A stretch of 64,000 nt of DNA from Lentzea guizhouensis (GTDB taxonomy: Bacteria > Actinomycetota > Actinomycetes > Mycobacteriales > Pseudonocardiaceae): NCBI RefSeq assembly GCF_001701025.1, contig NZ_CP016793.1, forward strand, positions 5,394,001-5,458,000, given 5' to 3'. Under the pieces are notes generated by a model. It worked only from the letters and a program-made list of their open reading frames with translations, searched no databases and was not told the origin of the DNA. Shown in pieces: positions 44,021 through 53,419 of this stretch (the first letter of the stretch is position 1; every line of letters starts with the position of its first letter). Made by a program: the position numbers and the translations under genes.

Positions 44021-44184
44021 TGTGCGTGGACGAGAAGTGGAAAGGATGTGGAGAGCGTTGCCCGCTGTGCTGGGCAACGGGAAACACCTGGTTGTGCGCT
44101 TTTCGGTGATGGATTCTCGAAGTAGCCCGAAATCGAACGGGCGAAATCCAGAAATCAACTGCGATTTCCTTCGGAGGATTCGTC

Positions 44185-44355
44185 ATGTCCAAAACCCTGT
44201 CCACTCTCGGTGCGGCCGTCGCCGCTCTCGTGACCGCGCTCAGCTTCGCCGCCGCCGTTTCCGGGCCCGCGGCCACGGCCGACGGCACCCCGCCGCCGCC
44301 CACCACGACCACCACGGACGCGCCCAACGGCGGCGGCAACCCGTGGCACGACTGA
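44185..44355 (+). CDS. Short exported peptide
   Basis: 56 residues from ATG 44185 after CGGAGGATT. It has a typical signal peptide (MSKTLSTLGAAVAALVTA ... SGPAATA) and a mature part of only ~24 residues, rich in Pro and Thr, ending GGGNPWHD. Function is unknown. Such peptides occur as signals or precursors near XRE/SARP regulators; the XRE gene starts 112 bp later. Confidence 0.75.
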   Translation: MSKTLSTLGAAVAALVTALSFAAAVSGPAATADGTPPPPTTTTTDAPNGGGNPWHD

Positions 44356-44467
44356 CCTGATCGCGAATGCGCCCCGGCCGGCCGCGGCTATTGCGCGGAA
44401 GGCCGGGGCATTGCGGTGCAACCACTCCGGGTGCTGTACTCGGGGAACGTCCGGGCGGGAGGCAGCC

Positions 44468-45628
44468 GTGGCTGAGAATTTCGGTGAGATGTTGCGCGAG
44501 AGGCGTCTCGCGGCGGGATTGTCGATGGGTCAGCTGGCAAAGCTCGTGCACTACAGCAAGGGATATCTCAGCAAGATCGAGAACGGCCTCAAACCGCCGA
44601 ACACGGCGTTCGCCCGGCTTTGTGACACCGTGCTGGAGGCGGGTGGCGCGCTCATCGGAGCGGCGAACGCGCCGGCACCCACGCGGCGGCAGGTGCTGGT
44701 GGCGGGGACGATGCTCGGCGTCGGTGCCCTGACCGGCACGGCGGCCGTGCCGGAGCTGCTGGTGCGCGGGCGCGACCGGTTCGAGCACCTGCAGGGGCTG
44801 GGGCTCGCGATGAGCCCGAACGCGGTCCTGGAGCCGTTGAAGGACCTGCAGTGCAAGGTCGGCGCGATCGCACGCGCGGACGGCAGCAAGGCGTTGTTGC
44901 GGCTGGCCGCGCGGATCGCCGAGTACACCGGCTGGATGAGCCAGGAGGCCGGTGACGAGCAGAACGCCCTGTGGTGGACGAGGCACGCGGCGGAGCTGTC
45001 CCGTGCGGCCGGGGACCCCGAGATCGCTTGCTACGCCTACGTCCGCGAGGCGGGGCTCGCGCTCTACCGGCAGGAGGCGGCCGACACGATCAACCTCGCC
45101 CAGCAGGCGCAGTGGATCGGACGGGCCGGAGCGCGCACACTCGCGCTGGCGGCGAGGCGTGAGGCGCAGGGGCATGCGTTGGCAGGAGACCGCTATGCCA
45201 CCGAACGCGCTTTCGAGCGAGCGGCCGAACTGATGCGGGACGCACCACGGGACGACGGCGCGTACCCGATGCTCGGGTCGACGGTGCCGGACCCGCTGGA
45301 GCTCGCGCGCGGCTGGTCGTTGTGCGACCTCGGGCTCAACGCCGAGGCCGCGGAGCTGCTGGACCGGCAGATCGCCCGGATCCCGGCGCACTCGAAGCGG
45401 TCGAGGGCCCGGTTCGGGGCCCGGCGGTCACTCGCGCACGCGTTGGCCGGTGAGGTCGACGAGAGCTGCCGCACGCTGACCGCCGCGCTGGCCGACGCCG
45501 AGCAGGTGGACTCGGCGACGATCAGGACCGACCTGAGCCGGCTCGCCAGGACGCTCGGGCGCTGGCACGACCACGACGCGGTGCACGAGGTGTACCCGCA
45601 CCTCAAGCGGGTGCTGGTTCACCGCTGA
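44468..45628 (+). CDS. XRE-family regulator with TPR-like C-terminus
   Basis: 386 residues from GTG 44468 (GGGAGG upstream). The N-terminal helix-turn-helix is LSMGQLAKLVHYSKGYLSKIE. A hydrophobic stretch follows (VLVAGTMLGVGALTGTAAV), then helical repeats that resemble the ligand-binding half of actinobacterial XRE/TPR regulators. It lies downstream of a small exported peptide and overlaps the convergent SARP gene by 10 bp. It may sense the peptide (inference). Confidence 0.85.
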   Translation: MAENFGEMLRERRLAAGLSMGQLAKLVHYSKGYLSKIENGLKPPNTAFARLCDTVLEAGGALIGAANAPAPTRRQVLVAGTMLGVGALTGTAAVPELLVRGRDRFEHLQGLGLAMSPNAVLEPLKDLQCKVGAIARADGSKALLRLAARIAEYTGWMSQEAGDEQNALWWTRHAAELSRAAGDPEIACYAYVREAGLALYRQEAADTINLAQQAQWIGRAGARTLALAARREAQGHALAGDRYATERAFERAAELMRDAPRDDGAYPMLGSTVPDPLELARGWSLCDLGLNAEAAELLDRQIARIPAHSKRSRARFGARRSLAHALAGEVDESCRTLTAALADAEQVDSATIRTDLSRLARTLGRWHDHDAVHEVYPHLKRVLVHR

Positions 45629-48546
45629 CCGCAGGCGCACGTCAGCTCCGCGCGCTCGGCCCGCACCTGCGCCGCCTCGGGCTGGTCAAGTGCTGCGTAC
45701 ACCTCCTCCGCGAGGTTCCAGTGCGGCACGGCCTCCCGGTGCCGGCCCAGGGCGTGCAGTGCGCGGGCGATGCCCGCCTCCGCGTGCGAGCGGTGCGTGC
45801 TGTTGCCGGTGGTGGCGGCGACGTCCAGTGAGCACTGGAAGAGCTGCAGCGCCTTCGCGTGGTCCCGGCCGTCGCGGGCCACCAGCCCGCGGTCGCGGAA
45901 CAGGCGGGCGCGCAGGTCCGCGTCGTCGAGGCCGGTGGCGACCACCTCGGCGAGCCCGTGGTGGCGCACGGCCTCGGTGAGCCTGCCCGCGAGCCGGTGC
46001 GCGTCGGCGATGTTGGTCAACGCGTAGGCGGCCAGCGCGGAGTCGCCGAGCTCGGTGGCGATCTCGTGCGCTTCGAGGTGCTCGGGGATGGCGTCGTCGA
46101 GCTCGCCGAGGTGCTGGCGGATCGCGCCGAGGTTGTTCAACGCGTGCGCGAGCCCGCGCTGGTTGCCGATCGTCCGGTTGATGCGCACCGCCGCTTCCTG
46201 TTGCCGCAGCGCGGTGTCGTACTCGTGGTGCTGCTCGTGGAGGTAACCGAGCTGGCTGAGCACGTGTGCCTGGCCGCGCATGTCGCCGCACTGCTCGTAC
46301 TTCTCCAGCGCCGTCTCGAACTGCGCCATCGCCTTCTCGTGGTCACCGAGCTGCATGGTGCAGATGGCCATGGCGCCGAGCGTCGCGGCCTCGCCCCACA
46401 CCTCGCCGAGGCCGGTCCACAACGGCAGCGCCGTCGTGGCCAGCTCCAGCGCGTCGGCGTGGTGGCCCAGCCGGTCGTGCGTGGTGGCGAGCCGCAGCAG
46501 CACGTGGGCCTGGCCGTAGCGGTCGGAGTCCACCGCCTGCCGGGCGAGCTCCGTGGCGTCGATCCAGTCGCGGAACCGGTTCGCCGACGCGAACCGCCGC
46601 CAGACCAGCACGGCCACCCGCCACGCGTGGCCAGCCAGTCCGTTGCGGCTCGCGTAGTGGACCGCCGCCACCAGGTTGTCGCGCTCGGTGCTCACCCACT
46701 TCAGCGCGCTCTCCTGGTCCTCGAACGACAGCGCGCGCGGGCTCGTCCGGTCGACCGAGGGCTGACCGGCGCTGTCGAACGGGTACGCCGTGCCCACCGC
46801 GGCGGCGAGCGTGACGCGGTAGAAGTCGAGCAGCCGCAGCAGCGCCTCCCGCCCGGCCTCCGGTGGATCCGCCGAGGCGAACTCCTTGAGCGCGTCGAGC
46901 ATCTGGTAGCGGTCCGGCGCGACCTCCTCCAGCAGGCAGACCTCGTGCAGCTCGTCGAGCAGCGCGCGGGTGACAGCGATGTCGCGGCCCAGCAACGCGG
47001 CGGCACCCCTCAGGTCGACGTCCGGGCCCGGCAGCTGGCCGAAGAGCCGGAAGGTCTCCTGCTGGGCCGCGTCGAGCTGGCGGAACGACGCGCGGATCGC
47101 CGCGGTGCCGTCCTCCTGCCACGCCCCGCTCTCGTCGATCAGGCCGAGCAGGTGGTCGAGCGACCACCGGTCGTGCCTGCGGAACAGCGCCGCCGCGATG
47201 TTGATCGGCATCGGCAGGTAACCGCAACGCTTGACCAGGCCGGCGACGTCGGCGGACCGGCCGTGCACGCGGAACGGGTCGGTGAGCGCGGTGAACAACG
47301 AGAACGCGTCGTCCGGCGGCAACGGGGCCAGCCGGACGTGCGCGGAGATGTCCGGCTCGCCCATGTGCCTGCTGGTGACGACCGCGAAGCAGCCCTCCGC
47401 CTCCGGCAGCAACGGCCGCACCTGGTCGGGTGAGACAGCGTTGTCGAGCACCACCAACGTCTTCGTGCCGTACAGCTGCGTTTGGTAGAGCGTCGTCTTG
47501 CGGCTCACGGTGTCCGGGATCTGCTCCGGCGGCACGCCGAGCTCGGTCAGCAGCTGGGTGAGCGCGTCGGAGATCGACGTCGGGGCCACGTTCGGCGTGA
47601 ACCCGTTGAGCCGCACCAGCAGCTGGCCGTCCGGGAACCGCCGCTTGAGCCGGTGCGCGGCCTCGACGGCGAGCCCGGTCTTGCCGACGCCGGGCGCCCC
47701 GCTGACCCACACCGCGCGCCGCTCGCCCGTGCCCGCCGCCGCCTTCGCGACGGCCGCCAGCTCGGCGGCACGACCGGTGAACCGGCCTGGGCGGGACGGC
47801 AGCGAGCTGACCGGCTCGCCGCGCCGCGCCCGTTCGGCGAGGTTGCGCAGCAGCGGTCCCGGCTCGAACCCGGCCTGTGCCAGCGCCTCACCGGCCGCCT
47901 CGAACACCTTGATCGCACCGACCTGGTCCCCGCCCGCGATCAGCGCGCGCATCAGCAGCTCGGCGTACTTCTGGTGGTCCGGCCTGGTCCGCACCGCGCG
48001 GCGCATCCGGTCACGCGCCGAGCGGTGGTCGCCGACCAGCAGCTCCAGCTCCGCCAGGTCGCCGAGCGCGTCGTGGTAGCCCTCGTCGGAGAAGACCACG
48101 TCGACGCCGCCGACCCGGTCGATGTCGATGTCCTCGATGAACCCGCCGCGCCACAACGCCACGGCCTCCCGCAGCAGGTCGACGGCCCGGCGCTGCTCGT
48201 TCTCGTGCACCGCCCGCGCGGCCTGCTCGCGCAGCCGGTCGAACCGCACGGTGTCGATCTTGCCCTCGTCGATCCGGAGCACGTACCCGGTCGGCGTCGT
48301 CTCGATCACCACGTCGCCGGCCCTGGCCAGTTCGAAGGCCTTGCGCAGACCCTTGATGTACCCGCGGACCAGGTTCTTGCGCTCGGGCTGGTCGGGCCAG
48401 ACGATCTCGGTGATCCGCTCCGGGGTCATCGGCTTGTTCGCGTTCAGCAGCAGGACCACGAGGACATAGCGCTGCTGGAGGTCCCCCAGTGGTACCGAGG
48501 CGTCGCCGTGCCACGCCTCCAGCGGACCCAGCATCCGGAATTCCAC
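45619..48546 (-). CDS. AfsR/SARP-family STAND regulator with TPR repeats
   Basis: 975 residues from GTG 48546, which has GGAGGCGGA in front. In order: OmpR-type winged helix (MLGPLEAWHGDASVPLG), BTAD helical domain, and NB-ARC ATPase with Walker A VSGAPGVGKTGLA, Walker B TLVVLDNA and TSR. TPR repeats follow from ~690, with units such as HVLSQLGYLHEQHHEYD. It is a paralogue in layout of the gene at 13662. It faces the vWA gene across 142 bp, so both probably share a control region. Confidence 0.85.
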   Translation of the reverse strand: MEFRMLGPLEAWHGDASVPLGDLQQRYVLVVLLLNANKPMTPERITEIVWPDQPERKNLVRGYIKGLRKAFELARAGDVVIETTPTGYVLRIDEGKIDTVRFDRLREQAARAVHENEQRRAVDLLREAVALWRGGFIEDIDIDRVGGVDVVFSDEGYHDALGDLAELELLVGDHRSARDRMRRAVRTRPDHQKYAELLMRALIAGGDQVGAIKVFEAAGEALAQAGFEPGPLLRNLAERARRGEPVSSLPSRPGRFTGRAAELAAVAKAAAGTGERRAVWVSGAPGVGKTGLAVEAAHRLKRRFPDGQLLVRLNGFTPNVAPTSISDALTQLLTELGVPPEQIPDTVSRKTTLYQTQLYGTKTLVVLDNAVSPDQVRPLLPEAEGCFAVVTSRHMGEPDISAHVRLAPLPPDDAFSLFTALTDPFRVHGRSADVAGLVKRCGYLPMPINIAAALFRRHDRWSLDHLLGLIDESGAWQEDGTAAIRASFRQLDAAQQETFRLFGQLPGPDVDLRGAAALLGRDIAVTRALLDELHEVCLLEEVAPDRYQMLDALKEFASADPPEAGREALLRLLDFYRVTLAAAVGTAYPFDSAGQPSVDRTSPRALSFEDQESALKWVSTERDNLVAAVHYASRNGLAGHAWRVAVLVWRRFASANRFRDWIDATELARQAVDSDRYGQAHVLLRLATTHDRLGHHADALELATTALPLWTGLGEVWGEAATLGAMAICTMQLGDHEKAMAQFETALEKYEQCGDMRGQAHVLSQLGYLHEQHHEYDTALRQQEAAVRINRTIGNQRGLAHALNNLGAIRQHLGELDDAIPEHLEAHEIATELGDSALAAYALTNIADAHRLAGRLTEAVRHHGLAEVVATGLDDADLRARLFRDRGLVARDGRDHAKALQLFQCSLDVAATTGNSTHRSHAEAGIARALHALGRHREAVPHWNLAEEVYAALDQPEAAQVRAERAELTCACGQR

Positions 48547-48688
48547 TCCGCCTCCCTCGGCCAGCTTCACGTCTGGCAGGGATGTCGCACAAGGAGCCGA
48601 TTGTGTGTCGCGAATCAGCATTCTTTCCACTTTCGGTCTACACCGGAGCGGAAGGCTCGGGTCACGTGTCGTGACTTGGGGGAGACGC

Positions 48689-49249
48689 ATGGTGCCCGCA
48701 GTGCTGCCGTGTTATGTGGTGTGCGACGTGTCGTTCTCGATGATCGACCACCTCGACGAGGTGAACGCCGGACTGCGCGAGTTCCGCGGCGCTGTGCACG
48801 CGGAACGCCTGGCCATCACCCAGGTGCGCGTGTGCGTGGTGGCTTTCGCGCAACGCCCGCGAGTGGTGCAGCCGCTGCGCCCGGCGATAGAGGGTGTGGA
48901 GATCATTCGGCCTCGCCAGGAATCCGGGACGGACTTCGGTGCGGCGTTCACCCTCATGCGCACCACGATCGACCGTGATGTGAAAGTGTTGAAAGCGCAA
49001 CATTTCCGCGTCCGGCGCCCCGTGTTGTTCTTCATCTCCGACGGAAGAGCGACCGACGCCGTCTGGGACACCGCGTTGTCCGGCCTCACGACCTCGGACA
49101 ACTGCCCGGAGATGATCGTTTTCGGGGTCGGCGCCGTCGACCTGCCGGCGTTGGACCGCATCGGCGTCTCCCGCGTCTTCCTCGCCCGCGACGGCGTCCG
49201 ATTGGGTATCGCGCTGGCCGCGTCGGTGCTGCGTCCAGAACACGACTGA
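48689..49249 (+). CDS. von Willebrand factor A domain protein (YegL/TerY-like)
   Basis: 186 residues from ATG 48689. It has a MIDAS-like start (CDVSFSM), GTDFGAAF, and FISDGRATD. It is soluble with no membrane segment. Small vWA proteins like this appear with kinases, MoxR-type ATPases or tellurite-resistance genes. Here the neighbours are a divergent SARP-STAND regulator and an unknown protein 75 bp downstream. Confidence 0.85.
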   Translation: MVPAVLPCYVVCDVSFSMIDHLDEVNAGLREFRGAVHAERLAITQVRVCVVAFAQRPRVVQPLRPAIEGVEIIRPRQESGTDFGAAFTLMRTTIDRDVKVLKAQHFRVRRPVLFFISDGRATDAVWDTALSGLTTSDNCPEMIVFGVGAVDLPALDRIGVSRVFLARDGVRLGIALAASVLRPEHD

Positions 49250-49323
49250 TCAATCCACGGCGTGTCCACTTCCCGTCCACGCCCCCGTCGCAGGCTGCGC
49301 CGCACACGAAGGGGAGGGCGACG

Positions 49324-50295
49324 GTGACTACGCACAAGAACCTGGTCCGCGAGCTGAAGAGGGTGCGCAAGGGACGCGGCGTGCACGCGGGGGCGATCGA
49401 CGAGAAGATCGGGCCGACGCTGCGCGCGGCCTGCGGCATCACCCGGTCCGACGGGCCGCTGGCCGCGCGGCAGAAGCTGATCACCCGGCTGACCGAGCTC
49501 GTCGAGCAGCTGCCGGACGACCTGCAGGTGGCGGCACGGGCGGCGTTCGCGCTGACCCCGGAGACCCGCCTGCCGCTCTACCAGGACCGGGTGCTGTGGG
49601 TGGCGGCGGTGGTCGACCGCGACGCGCGCACGGTCCGCCGCCGGGTCGACGAGGCCGTGGACCAGCTCGCCGAGCTGGCCGCCACCACCACCCGCCGCGA
49701 CACCGGCGGCTGGCACCTCACCGACCTGCACGTGTCGGTGACGCTCGACCACGGCCGGCCGGAGGTCGTGGAACGCCACCGGCTCGTGGTCGACGCCGAC
49801 CACGTCGACGAGGTGGAGTTCACGGCGCTGTTCGCCGTGCCGCGGCGCGACGTCAAGCTGCTCTTCGGCGGCTCGTTGCAGGACCACGGCATCGTCACGC
49901 ACGAGCGGCCCGGCTTCACGCTCGTGCCGGCCGAGCCGTTGCCGCGCGGGGAGACGTTCGAGTTCGCGGTGCGCTACCAGTTCGACCGCGACGCGTTGCC
50001 GCCCGAGCTGCTGCACGTGCCGGAACGCCCGTGCGAGCAGTTCGACCTGCGGGTGCGCTTCGGCCCCGACCACAAGCCGCAGGTGCAGCGGTTCGAGGGC
50101 GCCTACCGCCGCGACCCGGCCGGGCTGCCGTTCCCGGTGGACCGCGCGGGCGAGGTGCACCTGCGGTTCCGGCGGCTGCTGCCCGGCCTGCTCTACGGCG
50201 TGCGCTGGGAACGGCGCGGCTCGTACCAGGCCGACCCGGCGGGCTCACCCGCCATGTTCCACGCCCACGACGCGGTCGGTGTGATCCGGCAGTAG
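49324..50295 (+). CDS. Conserved hypothetical protein downstream of the vWA gene
   Basis: 323 residues. The N-terminus is basic and helical (MTTHKNLVRELKRVRKGRG). The rest is beta-rich, with HLVV/VEF-type strands and repeated V-E-R/H-x-R patterns. There is no recognised motif, signal peptide or membrane segment. Its tail overlaps the convergent PPOX gene by 103 bp. Probably co-transcribed with the vWA gene. Confidence 0.7.
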   Translation: MTTHKNLVRELKRVRKGRGVHAGAIDEKIGPTLRAACGITRSDGPLAARQKLITRLTELVEQLPDDLQVAARAAFALTPETRLPLYQDRVLWVAAVVDRDARTVRRRVDEAVDQLAELAATTTRRDTGGWHLTDLHVSVTLDHGRPEVVERHRLVVDADHVDEVEFTALFAVPRRDVKLLFGGSLQDHGIVTHERPGFTLVPAEPLPRGETFEFAVRYQFDRDALPPELLHVPERPCEQFDLRVRFGPDHKPQVQRFEGAYRRDPAGLPFPVDRAGEVHLRFRRLLPGLLYGVRWERRGSYQADPAGSPAMFHAHDAVGVIRQ

Positions 50296-50615
50296 AGGCC
50301 GGGCCCGACCAGCCCGACGCGGTCCACCGGGTCCTCGGCGGTGCCGTAGACGCGGATCGCGCGGGCGATGAACGGGTCGAGCGACACCAGGTCGTCGACC
50401 ACCAGCGACACCTTGCGGCGTCCGGCGGCGATGTTGCGGAACTTGCGCGTCCGCAGCACCTGCTCGCCGACGCCGCCCACCCAGAAGTACGTGCCGTCGA
50501 ACTCGAACGACAGGGGCACGACGTCGGGCTGGCCGTCCTCGTCGAGCGTGGCCAGCCTGGCGAGCGGCTGGGAGCGCAGGTAGGCGATCTCTTCGTCGGT
50601 GAACATGCCTCCCAT
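50193..50615 (-). CDS. Pyridoxamine 5'-phosphate oxidase-fold (PPOX/F420-type) protein
   Basis: 140 residues. The family pattern is clear: FTDEEIAYLRSQPLARLATL, VPLSFEFDGTYFW and KVSLVVDDL. These split-barrel proteins bind F420, FMN or heme and reduce or bind small substrates. The specific substrate cannot be read. An alternative start lies 3 codons in (MFTDEE). It overlaps the preceding convergent gene. Confidence 0.85.
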   Translation of the reverse strand: MGGMFTDEEIAYLRSQPLARLATLDEDGQPDVVPLSFEFDGTYFWVGGVGEQVLRTRKFRNIAAGRRKVSLVVDDLVSLDPFIARAIRVYGTAEDPVDRVGLVGPGLYCRITPTASWAWNMAGEPAGSAWYEPRRSQRTP

Positions 50616-50645
50616 ACGAACAGAAGTCGGCCGTTTCGACAGGTT

Positions 50646-51167
50646 CTAGGCGGCGGGCGGCCAACCGGGCGGTGGGTTCGCGAGGTAGACCTGGTGCGGC
50701 TGCTGCTTCCGGCGCCGCGAGCGGCGGACCAGCACCACGACCAGGACGACCGCACCGGTGACGAGCAGCAGGAACACCCCCGCGGCCACCGCCAGCCACG
50801 TCAAGATCGTGCGGTCCGTCGCGGCGTCGTCGTCAGGCTTCACGGTGACGTGCCGGTCGCCGAACGCCTGCTGCAGCTGCTCGGCGCTGTAGACCTCGCT
50901 GGTCCCGTTGAGCGTGACCGTCAGCTGGTCGACGTGCTGCGGGTAGGAGTTCCAGACGGCCTCGGCGAGCTGCTCGGTCGTCTTCTCCTGGTCGGAGGAG
51001 CTCGCGCTGACCTCGAAGCGGTCGGTGCCGTTGTTGGTGCCGTGGAAGGTCGAGACGTTCGTGTAGCCCGCGTCGGCGAGCCGGGTGTGCACGGTGGTCT
51101 GGTCGCTGAGCGCGCCGCAGCCCGCCAGAGCGAGGCACACCAGCAGGAGCAGACCGAGACGTCTCAT
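50646..51167 (-). CDS. Lipoprotein with a C-terminal membrane segment
   Basis: 173 residues from ATG 51167. The lipobox signal is LLLLVCLALAGCG. The extracellular part is Thr/Ser-rich. A transmembrane helix (WLAVAAGVFLLLVTGAVVLVVVLV) is followed by an Arg/Lys stop-transfer and a Pro-rich tail. No family is recognised. Confidence 0.8.
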   Translation of the reverse strand: MRRLGLLLLVCLALAGCGALSDQTTVHTRLADAGYTNVSTFHGTNNGTDRFEVSASSSDQEKTTEQLAEAVWNSYPQHVDQLTVTLNGTSEVYSAEQLQQAFGDRHVTVKPDDDAATDRTILTWLAVAAGVFLLLVTGAVVLVVVLVRRSRRRKQQPHQVYLANPPPGWPPAA

Positions 51168-51184
51168 GCCTGCGAGGCTAGGGC

Positions 51185-51218
51185 GGAGGGCCGCTTCCCG
51201 TCCGGGAAACGGCCCTCC
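51185..51218 (-). terminator. Terminator of the ricin-type lectin gene
   Basis: A 16-bp stem with one mismatch and a 2-nt loop, just beyond the lectin stop at 51229 on the minus strand. Confidence 0.7.
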
Positions 51219-51228
51219 TCGGTCCGGT

Positions 51229-51729
51229 TCAGATCGACTGCAGGTTCCAGCGCTGGTTGAGCGCGGGGTTGTCCAAGCATTCCCACATCTGCACGCGGGC
51301 CCCGTTGTTCGTGCCACCGCCGAACGTGTCGACGTCGAGGCACAGCTGGTTGAGCAGCGACACGACCTCGTAGTGGCCGGCGCCGTCGAAGCGGAACGTC
51401 CACTGCTGGTGCGCGCCGGTCCCGCAGGCGAACTCGATGACGTCGGCGCCGATGTTCGGGTTGGCGCCGCGGATGTCGAGGCACTTGTTGGTGGAGACGT
51501 TCCTGATCCGGTAGTTCGTGTTCGGCAGCGGGTCCAGCACGAAGATCTGGTTCTGCTGCGTGAAGCTCCCGCACGTCGACTGCACGGCGGTGGTGCCGCC
51601 GCTGACCTGCAGGCACTTCAGCGTGTGCTGGACCTTGAGCTGGAAGAAGATCGTGCCGGCCGAGGCCGACGTCGCGAAGCCGGTGCAGAGCGCGACGACG
51701 GTGGCGAGCAAGAAGGCGATCCTGCGCAA
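51229..51729 (-). CDS. Secreted ricin-type beta-trefoil lectin
   Basis: 166 residues starting at TTG 51729, supported by GGGGAGAAACC and the fit of the signal peptide (LRRIAFLLATVVALCTG ... ASA). The mature protein has repeated ricin-B patterns: NKCLDIRGANPN, QQWTFRFDG, LCLDVDTFGG and QRWNLQ. It probably binds carbohydrate outside the cell. It is a single-gene unit with its own terminator. Confidence 0.85.
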   Translation of the reverse strand: MRRIAFLLATVVALCTGFATSASAGTIFFQLKVQHTLKCLQVSGGTTAVQSTCGSFTQQNQIFVLDPLPNTNYRIRNVSTNKCLDIRGANPNIGADVIEFACGTGAHQQWTFRFDGAGHYEVVSLLNQLCLDVDTFGGGTNNGARVQMWECLDNPALNQRWNLQSI

Positions 51730-51866
51730 TTCGGTTTCTCCCCTTGGTGTTGACGGACAACACAGAGGTTGTCGTGGTTCTTGTCGTGGGGCACGGACCT
51801 TCCGGCAGGGCGGAAAGTCGGAAAAGCGCGGGACAGGAGCGGTGTCTTCGTGTTGCACTCGCGCGC

Positions 51867-52792
51867 GTGCTGAGGATTCGCTTCACGGCCGCCGACCTGC
51901 TGCGCACGCGGTTCCTGCCCGCGCCGGCGCCGCTGGTGGAGCTGTCGCTGGCGGCCGGCGCGCTGTGCGGCACCGGCCACGGCCTGCTGGCCCGTGGGTG
52001 GACCGCGCCGGGCGTTGCCGCGCGAGGCGTTGCCGTTGCTGGAACTGGTGTCCGACGCGGGCGCGGTCGAGTACCTGTGGCGCTGGACGACGACTTCGAC
52101 GCGGCCGTGGACCGGGTGCTGTCGTCGCCCGCGCGGTACGTGCGCGAGTCGCTGGACGCGGTGGGCGGGCGGGGTCTGCGTGGACGCGGGCGCTGGCCGC
52201 GGGGGACCGCGGGGCGCAGCTGGTGCTGGAGCGGGCGTTGCGCAGCGCGTGGCCGGTGCTGGAGTCCGAGCGGATGCGGGCGACGTGGCACACGGATGTC
52301 GCGCACCGCAAGGAGGTCATGACGGCCGGCGGGGTGGGGGCCGCGCTGGCGGGCGTGTTCCCGCGGGCGTCGTGGCAGGGGGACACGCTGGAGGTCCGCT
52401 CGCCGCTGGACCTGACGATCGACCTGCAGGGCGACGGCGTGGTGCTGCTGCCCACGGCGTTCCGCCTCGGGTCGGCGATGATCGGCAGCGCGATGCCGGG
52501 CGAACCGCGCGTGGTCGTCTACCCGGCGCACGTGCCGATGCCGCTGCTGGAGGACAGCTCACGCACGCCCGCGTTGACGCCGTTGCTCGGGAGGACGCGG
52601 ACGGCGGTGCTGCGGACGATCAGGCGGAACCCGTCCAGCACGACGAGCCAGGTGGCGGCGCTGGTGGGGATCTCGCCGGGGCGGGCGAGCGAGCACGCCG
52701 GGGTGTTGCGGGACGCCGGGTTGATCACGAGTCATCGGCACCGGAACACGGTGAGGCACGTGCCGACGACGCTGGGGCTGGAGATCGGGTGA
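51867..52792 (+). pseudogene. ArsR-like winged-helix regulator, frameshifted
   Basis: The protein can be followed only by changing frames. FTAADLLRTRFLPAPAPL starts near 51867, PREALPLLELVSDAGAV lies in a second frame, ALDDDFDAAVDRVLSS is back in the first, and ALAAGDRGAQLVLERAL runs to the end in a third. The C-terminus is an ArsR-type winged helix (TTSQVAALVGISPGRASEH). Three shifts lie near 52005, 52075 and 52180. It is either decayed or carries sequencing errors in very GC-rich DNA. Confidence 0.7.
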
Positions 52793-52844
52793 GCTGGGAC
52801 CGGCCCCACGGGGGCTTTGCGGCGCGCGTGGTTCGGTCGGTCTC

Positions 52845-53330
52845 GTGAAGCCCCTGGTCCTCATCGACGTCGACGGCCCCCTCAACCCCTGGGCCGCCCA
52901 CCCCAAGCCGCCGAACTACCAGCCGTTCGACATCAAGGTCGGCTGGTGGCGCAAGCTCCGCATCCACCTCGATCCCGGCCACGGCCCCCAGCTGAGACAG
53001 CTCGCCGAGGAGTTCGGCGCCGAGCTCGCGTGGGCCACCACCTGGTCCCACCGCGCGAACACCGAGATCGGGCCTCGCCTCGGCCTGCCGAACCTCAAGG
53101 TGGTCGAGTTCGCGGAGCAGGGCTGGAAGTACCCGGCGGTCGCGCGTTACGCGTGGGAACGGCCGCTCGTGTGGTTCGACGACGACTTCGGGCTGCACCG
53201 GGAGAAGAACCGGGAATTCGTCCACAAGCGACGGCATCTGACCACCGCTCTCATCCACGTCGACCCCGCCACGGGGATCACCGCGGAGCACTTGGCCGAA
53301 GCGCGGAAAGCATTCAGTCGCAACCCGTAG
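52845..53330 (+). CDS. HAD-like domain protein
   Basis: 161 residues from GTG 52845. It opens with the HAD motif LVLIDVDGPLNPW, contains WATTWSHRAN (motif II-like), and has WFDDDFG near the end. It lacks a clear cap domain. Likely a small phosphatase-fold protein with unknown substrate. It precedes the ABC transporter genes by 90 bp but need not belong to them. Confidence 0.8.
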   Translation: MKPLVLIDVDGPLNPWAAHPKPPNYQPFDIKVGWWRKLRIHLDPGHGPQLRQLAEEFGAELAWATTWSHRANTEIGPRLGLPNLKVVEFAEQGWKYPAVARYAWERPLVWFDDDFGLHREKNREFVHKRRHLTTALIHVDPATGITAEHLAEARKAFSRNP

Positions 53331-53419
53331 TGCGCCAAGAATTCACCCTTGGAGTCGAGAAGGTCTCAACCGGCGCGCCTGGCTTGACAACGAAAGCACC
53401 CCGCGCGAATCCTCCGCTC

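Noticed and set aside
41255..44158. Minus-strand frame of 967 codons opposite the HerA gene
   Set aside because: Arg/His/Pro-rich shadow; the plus strand encodes complete AAA and HerA motifs.
37970..45628. An FxsA/FxsB radical-SAM peptide cluster with TIR (FxsC) and KGGVGR genes
   Set aside because: No radical SAM gene and no peptide ending in FxSxx is present; the small exported peptide ends GGGNPWHD.
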